Shown here one piece after another: positions 50,966-59,028 of a stretch of DNA of 64,000 nucleotides. The stretch comes from Sutcliffiella horikoshii. GTDB lineage: Bacteria > Bacillota > Bacilli > Bacillales > Bacillaceae_I. The notes beneath the pieces are model-generated. The model worked only from the letters and a program-made list of their open reading frames with translations. It did not search any database and was not told the DNA's origin. The stretch covers positions 992,001 through 1,056,000 of the forward strand of contig NZ_RXZI01000001.1 in assembly GCF_021991925.1 (NCBI RefSeq), given 5' to 3'. The stretch's first letter is position 1. Every line of letters begins with the position of its first letter. A program made the position numbers and the translations under genes.

Positions 50966-50998
50966 CAAAAAAAACCGGCAGACATTGTCTTCCGGTTC
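50966..50998 (-). terminator. Terminator of the yojF-bshB2 unit
   Basis: AACCGG and CCGGTT pair around a 13-base partly paired loop, with eight T residues on the minus strand. Confidence 0.75.
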
Positions 50999-51009
50999 CC
51001 TTGTAAAAA

Positions 51010-51690
51010 TTAAACTTTATATGTCCAAAACGTTTCCCTATATAACCAATCCTCAATCTCAGGGGCGTTTTCCTTCAATTGCTTCTCCATCAACTCCACC
51101 CAGCCACTTGTTTGTGACTTGTGTGCCTTGATAGCTTTTAGTTTTTCTTCTGCGACAGAACGAATATCGATAGTGACATCCGGCTCCCCAATCAACTCTA
51201 CACTATTCTTCAAGATTGCCTTGCCATAAACAGTTGGCCTTTCCTGTTCAGGAAGTCGAGCGACAGCGATTGCCACTGCATTACTCATGGCATCATGATC
51301 GGGATGAACCCCATGGCCAGGATAAAAAGTAAGAACCAAGCTAGGCTTTAACTCCAACAATGCTTCCTCTACAATATCAGCAAGATACTCTTCATTTTCG
51401 AATTCAAGTGTTTTGTCATGCAGACCAAGCATCCTTAAGTCCTCGATTCCCATCACTTCGCATGCATCCACTAATTCTTTTTTGCGGACTTCTGGCAAGG
51501 TTTCCCGGTTAGCAAAAAGCGGATTGCCCAGGTTTCTTCCCATCTGTCCGAGGGTGCCACACAAGTAAGTAACGGGAACACCGCTCTGGGTAAAGAGCTT
51601 GATGGTTCCTGATGAACTGAATGCTTCATCATCCGGATGAGGAAATACAACCAATACGTGTTTTTCTGCTTCCAAAGTCATCTCTCCCAT
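51010..51690 (-). CDS. bshB2: Bacillithiol biosynthesis deacetylase BshB2
   Basis: This LmbE/PIG-L family zinc deacetylase of about 226 residues has the metal motif FPHPDDEAFSSSGT near the N-terminus and the second metal/catalytic motif PGHGVHPDHDAMSNA near residue 130. GTLGQMGRNLGNPLFANRET is typical of the BshB2 (YojG) branch. It removes acetyl from GlcNAc-malate in bacillithiol synthesis. ATG 51690 or the GTG one codon before follows AAGGAG. It directly follows yojF, as in B. subtilis. Confidence 0.9.
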   Translation of the reverse strand: MGEMTLEAEKHVLVVFPHPDDEAFSSSGTIKLFTQSGVPVTYLCGTLGQMGRNLGNPLFANRETLPEVRKKELVDACEVMGIEDLRMLGLHDKTLEFENEEYLADIVEEALLELKPSLVLTFYPGHGVHPDHDAMSNAVAIAVARLPEQERPTVYGKAILKNSVELIGEPDVTIDIRSVAEEKLKAIKAHKSQTSGWVELMEKQLKENAPEIEDWLYRETFWTYKV

Positions 51691-51693
51691 CAC

Positions 51694-52035
51694 TTAAAAA
51701 GGCTCCTTGCTAAGTTGTAAAGCTACGGCCAGCTTTCCTTCAGGATTCAGACCGGCAAGCAAAAGACGTTCTTTTTCGTCCACTTCATAGTGTGTGACAC
51801 CTTCCGCATATACCCATCCGTGTTCAAGCTTCAGTCCCACTCGATAAGGGCCCTTACCCACTATTTTTGCGCGTTCGTATTTTAATGGAACATTGCGGAT
51901 GAACGCTCCCACCGCAAGACCTGTATTATGGTGCCCAGCATATGCACCGTTTGTTGTTTCCAAGTGTAAGAACACCGTCATATCGATGAGCTTATTTAAT
52001 TCAGCTTGCACATGTTTTTGGTCAATAAGCTTCAT
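51694..52035 (-). CDS. yojF: YojF family protein (DUF1806)
   Basis: This 113-residue protein has FLHLETTNGAYAGHHNTGLA, VGAFIRNVPLKYERAKIVG and GPYRVGLKLEHGWVYAEGVT, the DUF1806 pattern. Function unknown; it consistently accompanies bshB2. GGAGG seven bases upstream selects ATG 52035 over the longer frame. Confidence 0.85.
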   Translation of the reverse strand: MKLIDQKHVQAELNKLIDMTVFLHLETTNGAYAGHHNTGLAVGAFIRNVPLKYERAKIVGKGPYRVGLKLEHGWVYAEGVTHYEVDEKERLLLAGLNPEGKLAVALQLSKEPF

Positions 52036-52127
52036 TTTATTCCTCCAGAGGTTATGTACAAATTTTATTTCTTCCTTCATTTTAATATATGTACGCTTTG
52101 AAACAAAATGGTTTGCTCAATGAAAGG

Positions 52128-52150
52128 GAGCGAAAAAAGATTCGCCCCCC
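52128..52150 (-). terminator. Terminator of the esterase gene
   Basis: GGGAGCGAA and TTCGCCCCC pair around a six-base loop; on the minus strand TTTC follows. Confidence 0.6.
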
Positions 52151-52158
52151 AAATTCCA

Positions 52159-52752
52159 TCATATTAAGTCGTACCACTTTTTCGAAGCTTGAACCTCTGT
52201 ATGTGTTAATTGATGGCCTTGATACTCCCAGTGTATTTCTACTTTTGATCCTGCTGCTTCCAAAAGGTTGCTAAGCTCTTCCGTTTCTGATGCAGGGCAG
52301 ATTGGATCGTTTTTACCTGCACCGATAAACACCGGTGTCGTGCTTAAATCAGGAAGCTCCATTCCTCTTCTTGGCACCATAGGATGATATAAAATGGCAG
52401 CTTTTAATGCTTTTTCATAATGAAATAGAAGGCTCCCGGCAATATTTGCCCCATTCGAATAACCTACCGCTATTACATTTTCGCGATTAAATTGATATTT
52501 TTCAGCTGCTTCAGCAAGGAAATCATGTAGTTCTTTTGTGCGGAAAATCAAATCTTCTTCATCAAATACACCTTCCGATAGACGCCTGAAAAAACGTGGC
52601 ATACCGTTTTCTGTGACATTTCCTCTCACACTGAGTACAGAAGCATCCGGATCAAGCATTTCCGCTAGTGGAAGCAAATCCTGTTCCGTCCCCCCTGTGC
52701 CATGTAAAAGTAGTAATACTCGTTCAGAGCCTTTATTGAAAATATGCTTCAT
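52159..52752 (-). CDS. Carboxylesterase/phospholipase family hydrolase (MhqD/YodD-like)
   Basis: This 197-residue alpha/beta hydrolase has LLLLHGTGGTEQDLLPLAE near the N-terminus, the nucleophile elbow VIAVGYSNGANIAGSLLF near 100, the acid IGAGKNDPICP near 145 and the final His YQGHQLTH near 178. The pattern fits the B. subtilis MhqD (YodD) esterase type, which is induced by quinones and aromatics. AGGAGGG precedes ATG 52752. The gene is separate from the paa genes. Confidence 0.8.
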   Translation of the reverse strand: MKHIFNKGSERVLLLLHGTGGTEQDLLPLAEMLDPDASVLSVRGNVTENGMPRFFRRLSEGVFDEEDLIFRTKELHDFLAEAAEKYQFNRENVIAVGYSNGANIAGSLLFHYEKALKAAILYHPMVPRRGMELPDLSTTPVFIGAGKNDPICPASETEELSNLLEAAGSKVEIHWEYQGHQLTHTEVQASKKWYDLI

Positions 52753-52894
52753 AAAACATTCCCTCCTAGAATAATATCTTGAATTCGAGATTATTTTAGT
52801 ATAGTGCAAAAATACCTGACCGTCAAACAAAGAACCTTAACATTTGCGAATGAAAAGAATATCCTAAAGTAGATAATTGTAGGAGGCGTATAGC

Positions 52895-53398
52895 ATGTTA
52901 CCATGGAACAAAATGTTTCCGTTCCCAAAAGATTATATGAAAAAGGATATCTTCAAACAAACAGACATTGAAAACTGGATGTCAAAAGCCATGCAAGGGA
53001 AACTTCCTCCCAATCCCCAAATGCTGGGAACCACTGATTTTTTTGCTCAATCTTTAGAACTAATGAAAACAGCTCAAACAAAAAAAAAGAAGAAAAATAA
53101 AAATCCTTTCGAAGCTAATGTTTTTGAAACACATGATGAAGTGTTCATCCGTTTTCCAATTCCATCTGAAGATCAGCTGCATCAATTAAAAACTTCTTAT
53201 AACACTACCTCTTTATTCATTGAAAATTTACCTACTTCAGGAAACAAACAGACCATCAAACTTCCCTGTCTCGTTAAAAAAAATAGCTCGAAGGCTAAGT
53301 ATCAGGACGGAATTTTGGAAATACGTATTTCGAAAGAAACTGAACAGCCTGTCACAAAGATTCCTATTGAAATCATAAAAAACAAACCGAAAAAGTAG
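52895..53398 (+). CDS. Hsp20/alpha-crystallin-like protein, possibly spore coat
   Basis: This 167-residue protein has a Met/Lys-rich N-terminus. A C-terminal alpha-crystallin-like domain follows (ANVFETHDEVFIRFPIPSED, TTSLFIENLPTSGNKQTIKL, YQDGILEIRISK). An unusual poly-Lys stretch joins the two. B. subtilis has spore coat proteins of this fold (GerT, CotM, CotP), so a spore role is possible. AGGAGGCG selects the ATG. The gene ends at its own terminator. Confidence 0.65.
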   Translation: MLPWNKMFPFPKDYMKKDIFKQTDIENWMSKAMQGKLPPNPQMLGTTDFFAQSLELMKTAQTKKKKKNKNPFEANVFETHDEVFIRFPIPSEDQLHQLKTSYNTTSLFIENLPTSGNKQTIKLPCLVKKNSSKAKYQDGILEIRISKETEQPVTKIPIEIIKNKPKK

Positions 53399-53419
53399 AG
53401 GGGGCCATCCTCTACTTTT
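53391..53419 (+). terminator. Terminator of the Hsp20-like gene
   Basis: AAAAGTAGAGG and CCTCTACTTTT pair around a seven-base loop, overlapping the stop codon, and are followed by T residues. Confidence 0.8.
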
Positions 53420-53451
53420 TAAAATATATTTCTGTAAACTTTTTATAAATT

Positions 53452-53532
53452 CGTACATGGAGTTGTACGTAGTAAAAAGTCCAATTACCGACTTTTAACA
53501 ACGAAATAGCAACAATCTCTGTGAAAAGAGCC
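53452..53532 (-). repeat. MITE family M, partial copy 5 (one end only)
   Basis: It contains AAAAAGTCCAATTACCGAC and TAGCAACAATCTCTGTGAAA ending GAGCC, which is the left half of family M in reverse. The other half is missing. It touches the stop codon of the exported protein gene. Confidence 0.75.
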
Positions 53533-53534
53533 TT

Positions 53535-54665
53535 TTATAATTGTTCCAAGAGATTTTCTAAATCCAACGTCCAGGGCTCCTCAATGGAACCTCTATATAA
53601 CTTGAATGTCACATGTCTTGATTCCGTTCCACTTGAGTCTCTATGAATATAAAGCTTCGCACTTATCGGATAATAAAGCTTTGTATCGAAATCTTGGCTT
53701 ACAGGTAGATCCGAAAGTCTTTTTACAAGGTCTATCTCTTCTAAGAATTTTACTTTTTCTTCGAGAAGTGCCCTATTCTTATCATCGAGGACAGAAGCGA
53801 GGATGAACCAGTCGTGTTGATGTATCGACAGGACGGTAGCATCTACTATTTCTGCTGGAGAAAGCTTTTCTGTATGGTCAAGCCATTCCCCTGCCGCTTT
53901 TTTTATCATGATGGAGTGCGCATGATCCATCTTTCTTGATTTGTGCGTGATGCTGTCCTGAAAATGAATGCAGAAGTGCCCTGGAAATCCATTTTGAAGT
54001 GCACCTTTCCCATGTGGCATCCCATGCATAGAGGCGGCAAACTTGTTATCTTCAGACAAAATCAGGATTGCTCTCCGATCCCAGCTCCATATCCCCCTGT
54101 AAATGTCTTTCATTATTTTGGTATCTGCATTTGTAAGAGGTTGAACATCAGCATGATAAGATCCCGCTCTTCGTTGAACTTGAAAAGTCTGGCCAGTATC
54201 CAAATCAAGAACGGTAAAGCTACTGTACCGCGGCAAAGCGCTGTTAGCTTCATTCCAAGTGATTAGATCTCCGTAATGCATGCCGTAGAGCTTTTTCATA
54301 TCCTTGGCCAATCGATGTGCTGCTTTTTCCGGGAGTATTAATATTGCTTTATTATCTTCTAAATCATATATATTCAATTGATGATCCACGGCATATCTTT
54401 TTTTTCCGTCAAGGCTAATAAAGATATCTGTCGGTGGCACTGGATACGTAATGTCTTCCCATTTACCATTCTGTATGGCTTTTCGCATACTTTTTGGTAA
54501 TGGCATGTCCGTAATATATTTAGAATCCAAGGATGTTTGCGCGTGGTAAAGGGCTGTCTCCTCCTTCCCACCAAAAGCAGACACCTTACCTGGTCCAACA
54601 GGGCTATTTAGTGAATAAGCGATGACTGTAGCTAATACTACGAAAGTAATGATTCTTCTCACCAT
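53535..54665 (-). CDS. Exported protein of unknown function with a GHFCIHF motif
   Basis: This 376-residue protein has an N-terminal signal sequence (RRIITFVVLATVIAYSL). The mature part has FISLDGKKRYAVDHQLNIYD, SFTVLDLDTGQTFQVQR, then MPHGKGALQNGFPGHFCIHF and KMDHAHSIMIKKAAGEWL. The GHFCIHF...THK segment recalls a Cys/His motif I have seen in some exported clostridial and Bacillus proteins with L,D-transpeptidase-like or copper-amine-oxidase-N domains; this is a weak link. I do not recognise a certain function. It is flanked on both sides by partial MITE copies. Confidence 0.6.
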   Translation of the reverse strand: MVRRIITFVVLATVIAYSLNSPVGPGKVSAFGGKEETALYHAQTSLDSKYITDMPLPKSMRKAIQNGKWEDITYPVPPTDIFISLDGKKRYAVDHQLNIYDLEDNKAILILPEKAAHRLAKDMKKLYGMHYGDLITWNEANSALPRYSSFTVLDLDTGQTFQVQRRAGSYHADVQPLTNADTKIMKDIYRGIWSWDRRAILILSEDNKFAASMHGMPHGKGALQNGFPGHFCIHFQDSITHKSRKMDHAHSIMIKKAAGEWLDHTEKLSPAEIVDATVLSIHQHDWFILASVLDDKNRALLEEKVKFLEEIDLVKRLSDLPVSQDFDTKLYYPISAKLYIHRDSSGTESRHVTFKLYRGSIEEPWTLDLENLLEQL

Positions 54666-54705
54666 TCATCCCTCCTTTTCTTTTATCGGCTAATTCTTAA
54701 GACTT

Positions 54706-54780
54706 TCGTTTCTTTTACGGATCTTATATCAATCGTTAAAACACTAATGGCGTGCTCTTTTCCCTTCAATACTACCCAAG
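54706..54780 (-). repeat. MITE family M, partial copy 6
   Basis: CTTTTACGGATCTTATATC, CAATCGTTA and GCGTGCTCTTTTCCC follow the right half of family M in reverse. The terminal repeat has been lost. It lies about 40 bases upstream of the exported protein gene. Confidence 0.6.
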
Positions 54781-54896
54781 CCTTTTTATATAAAATGTAC
54801 CTTAGTTATTTTGTCAAAAATGTAATTAAAGTATGTTGAAATTTTTTTCGTCCACATTAGTAATATAAATCTTTAGGATAAGCAGGGTGAGAAGTT

Positions 54897-55628
54897 GTGG
54901 TTGAGGCTTTGTTTTGGGGAGCAATAGCTGGTGGAGCCTTATTGCTTGGAGCTGTGGTCGGTCTGTTTGTGCCGATACCAAGGAAAATAACGGGTTTTAT
55001 CATGGCTTTTGGTACGGGAGTACTTATTGGAGCCGCATCCTTTGAGTTATTGGGAAACATAGAGGATCAAGCAGGTTACAGCTTTGTGATTTTCGGCTTT
55101 TTAATCGGAGCAGCCCTGTTCACTGGCTTGGAGTTTGTCATCAGTAGCAAGGGTGGGAAGGAAAGGAAACTCTCAAAAGAAAAAAGTGAAGGACATTCAG
55201 GTATGGCTATATTTATCGGTTCCATCATGGACTCTATTCCAGAATCGGTCATTATCGGGGTAAGTTTAATAAAGTCGAATACCGTGAGTTGGGTTATTGT
55301 ACTAGCCATCTTTATCAGTAACATCCCAGAAGCACTTTCAAGTTCCGTCGGTTTACAAAAGGACGGATATTCAAGGAAAAAGATATTATTTCTGTGGACC
55401 ATTGTATTTATTTTAACCACTTTAAGCTCATTATTTGGATTCATGGTTTTTAAAGAATTAGACGAGCTATATATGTATATGGTAAGTGGTCTAGCAGCTG
55501 GAGGAATCATCGCGATGGTGGCTTCCACCATGATGCCAGAAGCCTTTGAAGAAGGCGGTCCGATTGTGGGCCTTTTATCTGCACTGGGTTTATTATGCTC
55601 CTACGTCCTATCAAGTGGAATACTTTAA
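54897..55628 (+). CDS. ZIP family metal transporter
   Basis: This 243-residue membrane protein has about eight segments. It carries GFIMAFGTGVLIGAASFELL near residue 40 and the transport helices MAIFIGSIMDSIPESVIIGV and FISNIPEALSSSVG, whose His/Asn/Pro/Glu positions match ZIP-type metal sites. It probably moves Zn2+ or related divalent ions. The GTG start follows AGGGTGAG. Monocistronic. Confidence 0.8.
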   Translation: MVEALFWGAIAGGALLLGAVVGLFVPIPRKITGFIMAFGTGVLIGAASFELLGNIEDQAGYSFVIFGFLIGAALFTGLEFVISSKGGKERKLSKEKSEGHSGMAIFIGSIMDSIPESVIIGVSLIKSNTVSWVIVLAIFISNIPEALSSSVGLQKDGYSRKKILFLWTIVFILTTLSSLFGFMVFKELDELYMYMVSGLAAGGIIAMVASTMMPEAFEEGGPIVGLLSALGLLCSYVLSSGIL

Positions 55629-55660
55629 AGCCCTCATCGATGATGCTGGATGAGGGCTTT
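55627..55660. terminator. Terminator between the ZIP and yodJ genes
   Basis: AAAGCCCTCATC and GATGAGGGCTTT form a 12-bp stem with a ten-base loop between convergent genes. Confidence 0.8.
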
Positions 55661-55668
55661 GGTTTAGT

Positions 55669-56526
55669 TTATTGTTTAATGGCACGATCAAAAAACTCTT
55701 CGAGTGTGAGGTCATGTTCATGAATATAGGATGCTACTTCTTTGCCCACATAACGTAGATGCCATGGTTCATATTGATATCCTGTAATTACTTCTCCATC
55801 CTGGGGATAGCGAATGATGAAGCCATGCTCACTTGCATGCTCTTTTACCCATTGACCTTCCGGAGTTTCACCGAATTCTTCTGTCAAATCAAGAGCGGCA
55901 GAACGACTGGAAATGTCCATTGCCAAACCTGTCTGGTGCTCACTATGTCCTGGAATGGCCGATACCGCATTGGTTTTCTCTTCTCCCCACTTTTTTAAGT
56001 AGGAGTTGTAAATGCCATACTGGGTTTCATAGGAACGGTATCCAGAAACTGCAAATATTTCTACATTTTCCGCTTCCGCAGCAGCAAATAGTTCTTCCAA
56101 GGCATGTGCTGCTTCTTCACGCAAATATTTCTTGTCAAAGTCTCCTTCAAACGAGAATGGTACATCTGGAATGGTCAGATCCTTTGGAACATAATCGGCA
56201 GGCAACGATTGATTTTTATTTACCAACACTAGAATATTATCCGTATTTTCAATTACCTTTTCTTCATTCAGTACAGTAAAAAACGGTTCCTCTAATACAA
56301 ATTGGTTTTCATTTGTTTCAGGTGGTACCTCTGTTTGCGGATTTTCTTCCGGTTTTTCCTCTTCTTCAACTGGTTCTTCTTCCTCTGGAACCTCTTCGAC
56401 CACTTCTTCCGACGCATCTTCTTCTATAAAGTACTCCCAAAACTTCCAGTTGATATTATCCAGTTTGTTGGAGCACCCTGTTAACAATAATAAAATTACC
56501 AGGATAGAGAAATGTTTCTTTTTCAT
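55669..56526 (-). CDS. yodJ: D-alanyl-D-alanine carboxypeptidase lipoprotein (VanY domain, YodJ-like)
   Basis: This 285-residue lipoprotein has the lipobox in LLLLTGCSNKL. A Glu/Pro-rich linker (residues 35-75) and a peptidase M15B/VanY domain follow. Zinc and catalytic residues lie in GYRSYETQYGIYN, SAIPGHSEHQTGLAMDI and YQYEPWHLRYVG. It trims the terminal D-alanine of peptidoglycan stem peptides outside the membrane. In B. subtilis yodJ also sits next to deoD, as here. Confidence 0.88.
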   Translation of the reverse strand: MKKKHFSILVILLLLTGCSNKLDNINWKFWEYFIEEDASEEVVEEVPEEEEPVEEEEKPEENPQTEVPPETNENQFVLEEPFFTVLNEEKVIENTDNILVLVNKNQSLPADYVPKDLTIPDVPFSFEGDFDKKYLREEAAHALEELFAAAEAENVEIFAVSGYRSYETQYGIYNSYLKKWGEEKTNAVSAIPGHSEHQTGLAMDISSRSAALDLTEEFGETPEGQWVKEHASEHGFIIRYPQDGEVITGYQYEPWHLRYVGKEVASYIHEHDLTLEEFFDRAIKQ

Positions 56527-56693
56527 ACAATAATCACCTTTTTACTATTCTAATATAATCATTATGTGTTGGTTAATTGCTAAAAATAAAAGCTCCACTC
56601 AAGGTGAAGCATACTTAAACAGTGTACCACTAATCCATAACTCCGTAAAAAGATATTACTGCTAAAATAGAAGATAAGAAAAAAGTCACTATC

Positions 56694-57101
56694 TTAATCA
56701 GCATCTTTGAACACTTTTATATATACTTTTCTCTGTCGCGGTCCATCAAATTCACAGAAGAAAATACCTTGCCAAGTCCCTAGAACAAGTTGACCTTTAT
56801 CGATGAGAATTTGCTGAGAATTCCCAAGCGTCATTGCTTTTAAGTGAGCAGCTGTATTCCCTTCCATATGGCGGTACTTCGGATGTTCCCATGGGTATAC
56901 TTCATCAAGTCGCATCACGACGTCTTTCACCACATCGGGATCAGCATTCTCATTAATGGTGATCCCGGCAGTAGTATGGGGACAATATACGATTACATGC
57001 CCCTCTTTGATCCCAGTTCTTAGCACCAGACTTTCAACCTTATCCGTGATATCTTGCCACTCATCCCGGTTGGAAGTTTGTAAATTTATGGTATGTATCA
57101 A
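56694..57101 (-). CDS. YjbQ family protein (UPF0047)
   Basis: This 135-residue protein has [19 protein letters not shown] near residue 40 and [16 protein letters not shown] near 80, the YjbQ/UPF0047 signature with conserved histidines. Members show weak thiamine-phosphate synthase activity, but their natural role is unclear. It lies between yodJ and deoD and has its own promoter region. Confidence 0.85.
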   Translation of the reverse strand: MIHTINLQTSNRDEWQDITDKVESLVLRTGIKEGHVIVYCPHTTAGITINENADPDVVKDVVMRLDEVYPWEHPKYRHMEGNTAAHLKAMTLGNSQQILIDKGQLVLGTWQGIFFCEFDGPRQRKVYIKVFKDAD

Positions 57102-57177
57102 TTATATCATCCTTTCTTTAGGTACAGTTCCTGTAGTACATTATTACACGTAATCCAAGACAGCTAAACCATGAAAT

Positions 57178-57293
57178 GCTCTTTTAAAGATGCACATCGC
57201 ATAAATAATAACTCAGGCATAAGAGCACGACAGAATGGCATAATACGATAGGATAAAAATACGTAAAAGCAACAAAGTTTACGATAATATCCT
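57178..57293 (+). repeat. MITE family M, internally deleted copy 4
   Basis: GCTCTTTTAAAGATGC, then ATAAGAGCACGACAG, then AAAAGCAACAAAGTTTACGA match family M, but the central AAAAAGTC hairpin has been deleted. Confidence 0.7.
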
Positions 57294-57297
57294 ATAT

Positions 57298-57334
57298 AAA
57301 AAAAAGCCCTTGAGTGCTGGTATCTCAAGGGCTT
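57298..57334 (-). terminator. Terminator of deoD
   Basis: AAGCCCTTGAG and CTCAAGGGCTT form an 11-bp stem with eight T residues on the minus strand. Confidence 0.85.
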
Positions 57335-57342
57335 CACAAGAT

Positions 57343-58047
57343 TTATTTTTTGATTACAGCTTCCAATGCCACTTCCATCATGTCGCTGAATGTGGATTGG
57401 CGCTCTTCAGAAGTCGTTTCTTCTCCGGTTAGAATGTGATCACTGACCGTAAGAACAGACAGCGCATTACGACCGTATTTTGCTGCTAGTGTATAGAGGG
57501 CTGCAGATTCCATCTCGATTGCAAGGATTCCATACTTCGCCCATTTCTCAAGCTCGCCGTTGTCATTATAGAACATGTCGGCAGTGAAGACATTCCCGAC
57601 TTTTAGATTAAGGCCCTTTTCCACTCCCACGTCATAAGCCTTTTTCAGAAGGTCAAAGTTTGCAGTCGGAGCGTAATCCACGCCACCGAATGTCAAACGG
57701 TTCATCTGGGAATCAGTGGATGCACTCATAGCCAAGATGACGTCACGCACCTTCACATCCTTCTGGATAGCTCCGCAAGTTCCTACCCGAACCAGATTTT
57801 GTACATTATATTCACTCATTAATTCATTAATGTAAATGGAGATGGAAGGTACACCCATGCCAGTACCCTGTACAGAAATTCTCTCGCCCTTGTAAGTACC
57901 TGTGAAACCAAGCATCCCTCTTACTTCATTGTAGCAGACAGCATCTTCAAGGAATGTTTCTGCTATATATTTTGCACGTAACGGATCTCCAGGTAATAGG
58001 ATCGTTTCGGCTATTTCACCTTGTTTTGCTCCAATATGTACACTCAT
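57343..58047 (-). CDS. deoD: Purine nucleoside phosphorylase DeoD
   Basis: This 234-residue protein has [19 protein letters not shown] near residue 20, [34 protein letters not shown], and [16 protein letters not shown] with the purine-site Glu. [16 protein letters not shown] follows. It splits purine nucleosides with phosphate in the cytoplasm. AGGAGG selects ATG 58047; the longer open frame upstream is not coding. It lies in the conserved yodJ-deoD-yodL region. Confidence 0.95.
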   Translation of the reverse strand: MSVHIGAKQGEIAETILLPGDPLRAKYIAETFLEDAVCYNEVRGMLGFTGTYKGERISVQGTGMGVPSISIYINELMSEYNVQNLVRVGTCGAIQKDVKVRDVILAMSASTDSQMNRLTFGGVDYAPTANFDLLKKAYDVGVEKGLNLKVGNVFTADMFYNDNGELEKWAKYGILAIEMESAALYTLAAKYGRNALSVLTVSDHILTGEETTSEERQSTFSDMMEVALEAVIKK

Positions 58048-58213
58048 TATGTTACCTCCTAATAGCTCTTGCCATTGTTGCTTTACAACAATGACTACTA
58101 TACCATATATTACCCATGTTTCAAAAGAATCTCTCCTTAAAAAAGCGCATTCTTTTACAGTTGGAGCAGAAAATAAAAGGGAAAGAAATTCTCCCTTCAG
58201 GAAGGTGATCTTA

Positions 58214-58321
58214 TTGAAAAAGAAGCTAAGACAAGCTGTAGAGCATGCTAATGCCACGAACACAACGAAAAAGAAAACTGCTGAGCCTCACACTTCCAGA
58301 AAAGATAAGCAACAAAGCTAG
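58214..58321 (+). CDS. Very small basic protein (35 residues), possible spore protein
   Basis: TTG 58214 has AGGAAGGTG six bases upstream. The frame encodes 35 residues, opening [18 protein letters not shown], rich in Lys, Thr and Gln and hydrophilic throughout. It is 34 bases before another small basic gene and may share its transcript. I do not recognise a family. Low size and a TTG start make this tentative. Confidence 0.45.
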   Translation: MKKKLRQAVEHANATNTTKKKTAEPHTSRKDKQQS

Positions 58322-58355
58322 AATGTGCCTCGTATTTAAAAAGGAGATGAGATAA

Positions 58356-58499
58356 ATGGGAAAGAAACATCGTAACAGAATTAATGGGCAAAAGAAGAAC
58401 AACCATATCAGTCCAGAAGCAATTGAAGCGGAACACGCAGCTCATAAGAAGGAACACTCACCAAAGGGCCGCAAAAACGGTCCAGGAAACCATATTTAA
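58356..58499 (+). CDS. Small basic protein (47 residues), possible spore protein
   Basis: AAGGAG at 58341 lies nine bases before ATG 58356. The 47-residue product opens MGKKHRNRINGQKKNNHIS and ends GRKNGPGNHI, with an EAIEAEHAAHKKEH middle part. It is extremely hydrophilic and rich in Lys, His, Asn and Gly, much like minor small acid-soluble spore proteins, though I cannot name it. A strong terminator follows directly. Confidence 0.65.
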   Translation: MGKKHRNRINGQKKNNHISPEAIEAEHAAHKKEHSPKGRKNGPGNHI

Positions 58500-58504
58500 A
58501 ACAA

Positions 58505-58532
58505 AAGGGGCAAAGTTTGACCTTTGCCCTTT
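58505..58532. terminator. Terminator between the small basic gene and yodL
   Basis: AAGGGGCAAAG and CTTTGCCCTTT pair around a six-base loop between convergent genes. Confidence 0.85.
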
Positions 58533-58538
58533 CCTTCA

Positions 58539-58853
58539 TTAACGCACAGCCACTCGATTTATTTTCTTCCACCCACCGAACTCCAAACGGTAGTAGGTTA
58601 TTCCTAGTGTACCCTCATCAATCATGAGGACATCACCTGTTGCGATAAATCTTCCCTCATATTCACGCGGGATGGAATCTGTTACATTGAATTTTTTATA
58701 TACTTTATCCACCACATCCTGATGACCGGTTCCCTCCATGGTTAATCGGAAAATGGGATTGTACCCTTTAGATTCCCCGTAATTAGGTGTTTGCATAATG
58801 GTGACATCAAATTCCCCTGTACCCAGCTTCATCATTCTTTTAAGAGCCAACAT
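58539..58853 (-). CDS. yodL: YodL-domain protein
   Basis: This 104-residue protein has FDVTIMQTPNYGESKGYNPI, RLTMEGTGHQDVVDKVYKKF and GRFIATGDVLMIDEGTLGIT, ending FGGWKKINRVAVR, which match YodL. In B. subtilis YodL affects cell width through MreB when produced. ATG 58853 has GAGGGGTG six bases upstream. The deoD-yodL neighbourhood is as in B. subtilis. Confidence 0.85.
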   Translation of the reverse strand: MLALKRMMKLGTGEFDVTIMQTPNYGESKGYNPIFRLTMEGTGHQDVVDKVYKKFNVTDSIPREYEGRFIATGDVLMIDEGTLGITYYRLEFGGWKKINRVAVR

Positions 58854-59028
58854 CCTTTTCACCCCTCAACCATTTCTATATATAGTATTAGCAATCCACC
58901 TTGTCGAATCCTTCATCAGATTATAAAAAGTTTTGTCGAATGAAATAAAAATTTGTAGGAAAACATCGTGACTCGCCTGTGTATCATTAAACCACCGCAT
59001 TCTTCATATGATATTCCGAGGTGGTTTT

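Noticed and set aside
53452-54780. Gene 53535-54665 inserted within one family M element
   Set aside because: The two MITE halves are in the wrong order for a single split element.
58048-58263. N-terminal extension of deoD
   Set aside because: AGGAGG directly before ATG 58047 and the family length of about 234 residues fix the start. The extension opposes the small basic gene.
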